Positions 58,540 through 64,000 of a DNA stretch of 64,000 nucleotides are shown one piece after another. Positions within the stretch are counted from its first letter, which is position 1. Each line of letters begins with the position of its first letter. The notes under the pieces were generated by a model. That model was not told where the DNA came from. It saw nothing but the letters and a program-made list of their open reading frames with translations, and did not search any database. The DNA comes from Eubacteriales bacterium (lineage in GTDB: Bacteria > Bacillota > Clostridia > Lachnospirales > Lachnospiraceae). The stretch lies in assembly GCA_030533405.1 (NCBI GenBank), contig JAUNJF010000014.1:16004-80003 (forward strand), in the 5' to 3' direction. The translations under genes were made by a program, and so were the position numbers.

Positions 58540-59451
58540 TCAAACACGTAAATGCTTGTGCGTTGTCAACAAACTACCAAAGAATCCAACGCCAACTCCA
58601 ATCAATAACGAAATTGGCAACATTCCATGAAACACTTCCTGTACTGGCACAAACTCAACCATATTCGCAACAATCGAAAAATGTTCTACCAAATAATTAG
58701 TCATTGTATTATAAAGCAAATAAATAATTGCAGAAGGAACGACTGCTCCTACCAAACCAATCATCACACCTTCTACTAAAAATGGTGCACGGACAAAGAA
58801 ATCCTTTGCTCCGATTAACTTCATAATTGCAATCTCTTCTTTACGAACAGAAATACCAATTGTAATGGTATTGCTAATCAAAAATAACGATACTAATAAT
58901 AACACGCCAATTACACCAAGTGACGCATAGCTTACCAAACGACTGATTGCACTCAGACTTTTAGCAGTTCCATCACTACTATTGACCTGACGTACACCGC
59001 TAATTGCCTTAATCGTTTCTACAGTCTCAGCCTGTTTACCAATATCATTTAACGTAATTTCATAAGAGGATGAATTCGATAACGGATTATCATCTCCAAA
59101 TACAGAATCTACATATTCCTTATCTCCCTTATAAACATCATCAATATATAAATTCCATGCTGCATCTGCAGATATATATTGCATCGTATCTACATTAGAA
59201 ATCTTTTGAATCTCATTTCCTATGTTTTGAATCTGATTCTCACTTGTACCCTCTTCAAAAAATACGGATATCGTTAATGAACTCTCAATAGCAAGAATCT
59301 CTGTTCTCATATTTAACACAATCGAATAAAATACACCGAACAAAAACAAACATGCGATAATTGTTCCCACTGAAGCAAGCGAAAACAGCAGGTTGCGTCG
59401 GATATTTTTAAGTCCCTGCTTGATACTATATCCTAACGTACTAATCTTCAT
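58540..59451 (-). CDS. ftsX: Cell-division protein FtsX
   Basis: 303 residues from ATG 59451, which overlaps the ftsE end by 11 bp. TM1 at about 20-45 (SLASVGTIIACLFLFGVFYS), an extracytoplasmic domain of about 115 residues (SLTISVFFEEGTSENQIQNI), then three TM helices with the cytoplasmic coupling helix VRKEEIAIMKLIGAKDFFVR. The four-TM layout is that of FtsX. With FtsE it couples ATP hydrolysis to peptidoglycan hydrolase activation at the septum. Confidence 0.96.
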   Translation of the reverse strand: MKISTLGYSIKQGLKNIRRNLLFSLASVGTIIACLFLFGVFYSIVLNMRTEILAIESSLTISVFFEEGTSENQIQNIGNEIQKISNVDTMQYISADAAWNLYIDDVYKGDKEYVDSVFGDDNPLSNSSSYEITLNDIGKQAETVETIKAISGVRQVNSSDGTAKSLSAISRLVSYASLGVIGVLLLVSLFLISNTITIGISVRKEEIAIMKLIGAKDFFVRAPFLVEGVMIGLVGAVVPSAIIYLLYNTMTNYLVEHFSIVANMVEFVPVQEVFHGMLPISLLIGVGVGFFGSLLTTHKHLRV

Positions 59452-60127
59452 CTCTATACCCACCTTTTTCTTCATCGCTTACAACGACACCCTTTTTCAG
59501 CGTAATAACACGCTTTTGCATCATATTCACGATTTCTTTGTTATGTGTAACAACTACTACTGTTGTTCCTCTTCGATTGATTTCCTCTAAAAGCCTCATA
59601 ATCTCTAAAGAGTTTTTGGGATCAAGATTTCCGGTTGGCTCATCTGCCAAAATGATTTCCGGACGATTCACAATCGCTCTTGCAAGCGCAACTCTCTGCT
59701 GCTCACCACCGGAAAGTTCTTTCGGAAACTGTTTGTATTTGTCCGCCAAACCAACCATTGTAAGCGTTGCTGGAACCTCACGTCTAATCTCTTTTGCCGA
59801 TTTTTCTACCACCTGCTGTGCAAATGCAACATTTTCAAAAACAGTGCGATCCTTCAACAAACGGAAATTCTGAAACACTACGCCAAATTTTCTACGTAAC
59901 ATCGGAATCTCTCGTCTTTTCATCTTTCCATATGGACGATTCTCAACCGATATCTCTCCCGATGTAGGTTTCAATTCCTTTAATAATAGCTTGATTAAAG
60001 TTGTCTTTCCAGAACCACTGCTTCCAACAATGAATACAAAATCTCCCTTTTTAATACGGAATGTCACATTATCTAACGCCTTAATTCCTGTTGGATACTG
60101 CATGGTCACATGATCTAGCACTAACAT
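59441..60127 (-). CDS. ftsE: Cell-division ATP-binding protein FtsE
   Basis: 228 residues. Walker A GSSGSGKTTL, Q-loop VVFQNFRLL, signature LSGGEQQRVALARA, Walker B IILADEPTGNLDP, H-loop VVTHNKEIV. The opening IKALDNVTFRIKKGDFVFIV and overall length fit FtsE. It is the first gene of ftsE-ftsX-M23-ctpA; the start ATG 60127 follows AGGAACAGGATAATG-type sequence. Confidence 0.96.
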   Translation of the reverse strand: MLVLDHVTMQYPTGIKALDNVTFRIKKGDFVFIVGSSGSGKTTLIKLLLKELKPTSGEISVENRPYGKMKRREIPMLRRKFGVVFQNFRLLKDRTVFENVAFAQQVVEKSAKEIRREVPATLTMVGLADKYKQFPKELSGGEQQRVALARAIVNRPEIILADEPTGNLDPKNSLEIMRLLEEINRRGTTVVVVTHNKEIVNMMQKRVITLKKGVVVSDEEKGGYRDED

Positions 60128-60179
60128 TATCCTGTTCCTTTCTCTCTAGGTCTTCATTTTCCAATCATTAACGTATATT

Positions 60180-61268
60180 CTAATACTCTAATGACTCCAT
60201 GTATTTCATATATTTCACAACCATAAGTGCAATCTTAAATGTAATCGCATCTTCAAACACACGAAGATCCAATCCAGTGCTCTTTTGCAATTTATCCAAA
60301 CGATATACCAATGTATTACGATGAATATAAAGCTGTCTTGATGTCTCTGATACATTCAAACTATTCTCGAAGAACTTATTGATTGTTGTAAGTGTCTCCT
60401 CATCAAAATCATCTGGAGAGCGATTTTCAAAAATCTCTTTGATAAACATTTTACAAAGAGGAATTGGCAACTGGTAAATCAAACGGCCAATACCTAAATT
60501 ACTGTATGCAATAATATTGCGATTGCCGTAGAAAATCTTACCAACATCTAATGCCATCTTTGCTTCCTTATATGAACGTGAAACTTCCTTAATCTCATTG
60601 ACAATCGTTCCAAATGCAACACGTACAGTCGACATTGCTTCTGAATTAAGCATATCCACAATCACTTTCGCAATCTTATTCATATCTTCATAGGTCTCTG
60701 TCTGTTTTACTTCCTTAACAAGGATGATATTCTTCTCATCTACTGCTGTTACAAAATCCTTTGCCTTTGTTGAGAAAATATTACGTACAGTCTCTAATGC
60801 ATTCGTATCTTTTTCGTTCTTTGTCTCAATAATAAACACAATTCTACGAACATCTGTGTCTACGTGAAGCTTCTTCGCACGGTTATAAATATCTACAAGT
60901 AATAAATTATCTAATAACAAATTCTTAATGAAGTTGTCCTTATCAAATCTCTCCTTGTACGCAACCAACAGATTCTGCACCTGAAATGCTGCAATCTTAC
61001 CAATCATATATACATCATCAGCTTCACCCTTTGCAATGATGACATACTCTAACTGGTTATCATCAAACACCTTAAAGAATTGGTAACCCTGAAGCATCTG
61101 ACTCTCAGCGGGAGAATCTACAAATGCCAATACAGACTGTTCATATTCATCTGTATCATGGAGCGTTGTAGCTAGGGCTTTTCCTTCTGTGTCCATTACA
61201 CACAAATCAATTCTTGTAATCGCTTTGATACCCTCAATAGTATCCTGTAAAATTTGATTCGAAATCAT
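60180..61268 (-). CDS. PucR/CdaR-like transcriptional regulator
   Basis: 362 residues. An N-terminal sugar-diacid-recognition-like part (MISNQILQDTIEGIKAITRI, GKALATTLHD, KGEADDVYMIGKIAAFQVQN), a GGDEF-like middle region (RVAFGTIVNEIKEVSRSYKE, AKMALDVGKIF) and the C-terminal PucR HTH (FFENSLNVSETSRQLYIHRN followed by TLVYRLDKLQKSTGLDLR). Effector and targets are unknown. It lies 50 bp upstream of ftsE on the same strand, so readthrough into the division operon is possible. The start at 61268 follows AAGGAGTGTGGAGAG. Confidence 0.9.
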   Translation of the reverse strand: MISNQILQDTIEGIKAITRIDLCVMDTEGKALATTLHDTDEYEQSVLAFVDSPAESQMLQGYQFFKVFDDNQLEYVIIAKGEADDVYMIGKIAAFQVQNLLVAYKERFDKDNFIKNLLLDNLLLVDIYNRAKKLHVDTDVRRIVFIIETKNEKDTNALETVRNIFSTKAKDFVTAVDEKNIILVKEVKQTETYEDMNKIAKVIVDMLNSEAMSTVRVAFGTIVNEIKEVSRSYKEAKMALDVGKIFYGNRNIIAYSNLGIGRLIYQLPIPLCKMFIKEIFENRSPDDFDEETLTTINKFFENSLNVSETSRQLYIHRNTLVYRLDKLQKSTGLDLRVFEDAITFKIALMVVKYMKYMESLEY

Positions 61269-61442
61269 CTCTCCACACTCCTTACATTATTGTATATATA
61301 CCTAACATACATTTTAACGGAAATGATAAAAAAAAGAAAGTAAATGTTTTATTTTTTACAAACTTTTCACAAAACAGTGCTCTATTTTTCATCAGTATGA
61401 TGAAAAAGGTGTGTCTTTCTCCTATTTTTTAACAACTCAAAA

Positions 61443-61469
61443 CAGGCGGTTGCATATAGCAACCGCCTG
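61443..61469 (-). terminator. Terminator of the ugpC-like gene
   Basis: Perfect 11-bp stem CAGGCGGTTGC with GCAACCGCCTG and a 5-nt loop, followed by TTTTGAG in the minus direction. Confidence 0.9.
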
Positions 61470-61490
61470 CTTATGATAAACATGAGAAAA

Positions 61491-62603
61491 TTAGTCTAAA
61501 ATCTTCTGCTCTGTTTCTTTATCAAAGATATGAATCTTGCTTAAGTCAAATGCTAACTGAACTGTATCACCAGGTCTAGCTGTTGTACGAGCATTAACTC
61601 TAGCAGTAATATCGAACTGATCGATTGTGAAGTATAAGTAAACTTCAGCACCTAACATCTCGTAGATAGAAATTCTAGCATCAATGATACTTTCTGGAGA
61701 TGACTCAAGGAATAACTGCTCATCATGAATATCCTCTGGACGGATACCTAATACAACTTCCTTGTCAATGTAGTTCTGCTCGATTAAGATCTGTGCCTTA
61801 GACTCAGGAATCTTGATTGAGTGAGAACCAAACATTAATAATACGTCTGATCCAGACTTAACTACCTTACTCTCGATGAAGTTCATTGGTGGCATACCCA
61901 TGAAACCAGCAACGAAAAGGTTAGTTGGCTTATCATATAAGTTCTGTGGTGTATCTACCTGCTGAATGATACCATCCTTCATAACTACGATTCTTGTACC
62001 AAGAGTCATAGCCTCTGTCTGGTCATGTGTTACGTAGATGATTGTTGTCTGTAATCTCTGATGTAACTTAGAAATCTCAACACGCATCTGTACACGCAAC
62101 TTAGCATCCAAGTTTGATAAAGGCTCATCCATTAAGAATACCTTTGGCTCACGCACGATGGCACGTCCCATAGCTACACGCTGTCTCTGACCACCTGATA
62201 AAGCCTTTGGCTTTCTGTCAAGTAAGTGCTCAATGTCAAGAATCTTAGCAGCTTCATGTACCTGCTTGTCAATCTTCTCCTTTGGAACTTTTCTTAACTT
62301 AAGACCGAATGCCATATTGTCATATACTGACATATGTGGGTACAAAGCGTAGTTCTGGAATACCATGGCGATATCTCTATCCTTTGGCTCAACATCATTA
62401 ACCATCTTATCACCAATCCATAACTCACCCTGGCTGATTTCCTCAAGTCCAGCGATCATACGAAGTGTTGTTGACTTACCACATCCTGATGGTCCTACGA
62501 AAATGATGAATTCCTTGTCTTCAACTTCAAGATTGAAATCCTTAACAGCGTTAAATCCGTTAGGATAAATCTTATAAATATTTTTAAGTGATAAACTAGC
62601 CAT
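61491..62603 (-). CDS. ugpC: Carbohydrate ABC transporter ATP-binding protein (UgpC/MsmK/MsmX type)
   Basis: 370 residues. Walker A VGPSGCGKST, Q-loop VFQNYALYPHMSV, signature LSGGQRQRVAMGRA, Walker B FLMDEPLSNLDAKLR, H-loop VTHDQTEAM. The C-terminal TOBE/OB part has GIRPEDIHDE. It stands alone without permease or binding protein, which in Firmicutes is typical of shared MsmX/MsmK ATPases that energise several sugar importers. Codon use looks strongly optimised, in line with high expression. Strong AAGGAGGAAGATTAAAA site. Confidence 0.94.
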   Translation of the reverse strand: MASLSLKNIYKIYPNGFNAVKDFNLEVEDKEFIIFVGPSGCGKSTTLRMIAGLEEISQGELWIGDKMVNDVEPKDRDIAMVFQNYALYPHMSVYDNMAFGLKLRKVPKEKIDKQVHEAAKILDIEHLLDRKPKALSGGQRQRVAMGRAIVREPKVFLMDEPLSNLDAKLRVQMRVEISKLHQRLQTTIIYVTHDQTEAMTLGTRIVVMKDGIIQQVDTPQNLYDKPTNLFVAGFMGMPPMNFIESKVVKSGSDVLLMFGSHSIKIPESKAQILIEQNYIDKEVVLGIRPEDIHDEQLFLESSPESIIDARISIYEMLGAEVYLYFTIDQFDITARVNARTTARPGDTVQLAFDLSKIHIFDKETEQKILD

Positions 62604-62893
62604 TTTTAATCTTCCTCCTTGGGTTATATAAATTTTGCTGACTAACTCATAGGGCTATCATACAACATTTAGTGTTTAAATGAAATATTACTATTCAACA
62701 AAGAAATTTTGTTTTCTTTGTTCAAAATGTCATTTTGAAAATTATTCACATCAATATGCACATCATTTTCACATTTTATTATTCAAAATTGCCATTGCAT
62801 TTCCAATTCACATCATTTTAAACAATTTTCCCATGCTATTTTGTGTGCCATTCGTGTTTTTTCACAAAATGTTGTTGGTTTTTTAATGAATTA
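62604..62893. other. AT-rich intergenic region upstream of ugpC
   Basis: No gene is seen. In minus direction a TTTCAT-17-TATGAT promoter-like pair (near 62681-62653) precedes the ugpC leader. The rest is AT-rich, with several TTCACAT and CATTTT stretches and no clear inverted repeat. Confidence 0.45.
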
Positions 62894-63628
62894 TTACTCA
62901 TCGTCTTCTTTTCCAAGCTGTTTCAAATGGAATTTAATCTTAACATTAGCCCAAAAAGCCTTCCATCTTCCTCCCATTCGGAACCATTTGTACAAATTAC
63001 CAATCTTTAATTTCTCAATAGACTGGGGAACCTGCGACTCCGATACCGCTTGGTTATACAATGTATTACCTGTAAATAGCATCAAACCTGCGTTGATTTG
63101 ATTTCGATACTGCTTTAGAATTGTCAATTGTTCTTGTTCATTCAATGCAAACAGCAATATATCCGGTGCGACCGAATTAATTTCATTCACGATGTGACCA
63201 AGTGACTGTTCCGTCTCCGTCATATACACCCCACTAATTGTAACAAGTGGGCGTTTTTCATGGATGCTTTCCTGCATAAATGTAAACTTACTCTCATTTT
63301 CTGCTACAATGAGCATCTCATGCCCCATTTCTATAGAATAATCAAGCACCGCATCGATATAACTTTCCAAAAAGAATGACTCACGCTTATGACCTAGCAC
63401 ATGATCAATACTCGCACTTACATTTGCATTTGCTGGCAAAATGAGTTCACTCTCGGCCACAAGGCTTTTCCATTCCTGCTCTTTTTTTAGGAGAAACAGT
63501 GTTTCGCTGTTCACAAGATAAACAACACGACTGCCCTCTTCCTCAAGATACCGCACAGTACACTCTACAGCGTCCTTCGTTGAAACGCTATCCAGTGCAA
63601 TATCTAGCAGCTGAATTCTTTTTTCCAT
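62894..63628 (-). CDS. Divergent WecG/TagA-family protein, probably not an active glycosyltransferase
   Basis: 244 residues. Overall order fits WecG/TagA/CpsF: NSETLFLLKKEQEWKSLVAE (from the NaE..... region), SELILPANANVSASIDHVLG, an SGVYMTETEQSLGHIVNEIN segment, APDILLFALNEQEQLTILKQ (for PDIl.VglG.PkQE) and a C-terminal KIGNLYKWFRMGGRWKAFWA (for LEWlyRl..eP.R). The conserved active-site ADG(x)G reads PANANVS, and GxPkQE is also degraded, so the catalytic Asp is missing. It follows a LytR_C-domain gene by 12 bp. A structural or regulatory role in cell-wall polymer assembly is possible. Confidence 0.7.
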   Translation of the reverse strand: MEKRIQLLDIALDSVSTKDAVECTVRYLEEEGSRVVYLVNSETLFLLKKEQEWKSLVAESELILPANANVSASIDHVLGHKRESFFLESYIDAVLDYSIEMGHEMLIVAENESKFTFMQESIHEKRPLVTISGVYMTETEQSLGHIVNEINSVAPDILLFALNEQEQLTILKQYRNQINAGLMLFTGNTLYNQAVSESQVPQSIEKLKIGNLYKWFRMGGRWKAFWANVKIKFHLKQLGKEDDE

Positions 63629-63640
63629 AAAATACCTCTA

Positions 63641-64000
63641 TTACTGGACTGTTGTATCACTATTTCCTATTACAATGTAAATTTCTGTGCCACTCTCTGA
63701 CATTCCTGGTGATGCTGTATATGTACCAGCAGCTGGCTTACCGATCTCGATTACTGCATCTTTAAAGTAACTTACTAAATCATTACCCATTCCTTCTTCT
63801 GGAACATAAATTTTAGTCTGTGCAGATGCACCAGCAGTGTAATTACCTGTAATTGTCTGTGCAAAACCTGCTCCTGATAATTTCTGAGACCAACCTCTTG
63901 CAAGTCCTGAAACATTAGTACTGTTTAACAACATAATCTTTTTATCTGTTGAAGGAATATCAAGCTGTTCTGTTGTTGGTTCCTCTGTTGTTACTTCTTC
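63641..64000 (-). CDS. LytR_C-domain protein, 5' part beyond window
   Basis: The frame is open to the window edge (120 codons seen). A Thr/Glu-rich linker (EEVTTEEPTTEQLDIPSTDK) is followed by a LytR_C domain: IMLLNSTNVSGLARGWSQKL, then GAGFAQTITGNYT, TKIYVPEEGMGNDLVSYFKD and TEIYIVIGNSDTT. LytR_C domains form the C-terminus of many LCP and other wall-associated proteins in Gram-positives. Whether an LCP catalytic domain lies upstream cannot be seen. It is followed closely by the WecG/TagA-like gene. Confidence 0.8.
   Translation of the reverse strand, partial: EEVTTEEPTTEQLDIPSTDKKIMLLNSTNVSGLARGWSQKLSGAGFAQTITGNYTAGASAQTKIYVPEEGMGNDLVSYFKDAVIEIGKPAAGTYTASPGMSESGTEIYIVIGNSDTTVQ

Noticed and set aside
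1-64000. tRNA, rRNA, CRISPR arrays, complete insertion sequences
   Set aside because: None was recognised on reading both strands; no cloverleaf, no evenly spaced direct repeats longer than those reported, and no transposase other than the element integrase.

Overview
The window reads as the chromosome of a low-GC Gram-positive anaerobe of the Clostridia, most likely a Lachnospiraceae member. The support is AT-rich third positions, strong AGGAGG ribosome sites, DUF4179-type anti-sigma factors, an EFR1-type ferredoxin, 7TM-type hybrid kinases and a UgpC/MsmK-like sugar ATPase. The genus cannot be fixed from the sequence alone. No rRNA, tRNA or CRISPR array was seen.

Layout. 0-17 kb: a PAS protein cut by the window edge, an isolated transcription unit for a 36-residue peptide, two large hybrid histidine kinases (848-3226 and 14213-16837), thiD, a RelA/SpoT-domain protein, small housekeeping genes, a PadR operon whose promoter lies inside a 51-bp palindrome, a complete N-degron operon (clpS-clpA-aat) and aspartokinase. 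17-25 kb: an EFR1 ferredoxin and a local BlaI regulon. Three promoters share the same compound operator and drive an orphan blaI, a Thr-rich lipoprotein and a blaI-blaR1 pair, and a decayed blaI fragment lies behind one of them. An MBL hydrolase, citrate synthase with a structured leader and an orphan pilin are interleaved. 25-38 kb: a GNAT/radical SAM pair, two tandem ECF sigma/DUF4179 anti-sigma modules separated by copies of one 3'-end/terminator block, a sigma-ABC transporter operon, a CPBP protease behind tandem 11-bp repeats, and a TetR gene with two operators. Gene remnants (Nudix, PEBP, a putative acyltransferase, blaI) are common here.

38.3-54.3 kb is an integrated mobilizable element of about 16 kb at the 3' end of guaA. 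It is bounded by a 13-bp core repeat and by matching TTATTGTCA arms, and the probable guaA terminator is now stranded on the far side of it. Its backbone is tyrosine integrase, excisionase, an XRE regulator with a three-operator array, MobC, a RepA-like ATPase, TnpV, a MobV relaxase and a probable oriT. One cargo is a six-gene restriction-modification operon: ASCH-like protein, PD-(D/E)XK nuclease, two C5-cytosine methyltransferases, a protein with a MORC/MutL-like GHKL ATPase at one end and a histidine-kinase ATPase at the other, and a receiver-domain protein. A phosphorelay thus appears to be wired into an R-M operon. The second cargo is a three-gene operon: a zinc-ribbon/Jag_N-like protein, a membrane zinc-ribbon protein and a HEPN-like protein.

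54.3-64 kb is core genome on the minus strand: guaA, then ftsE-ftsX, an M23 murein hydrolase and a CtpA-type protease (a division/wall-remodelling operon), a PucR/CdaR-like regulator, a ugpC-like ABC ATPase, a WecG/TagA-like protein that lacks the catalytic Asp motif, and the C-terminal part of a LytR_C protein running off the window.
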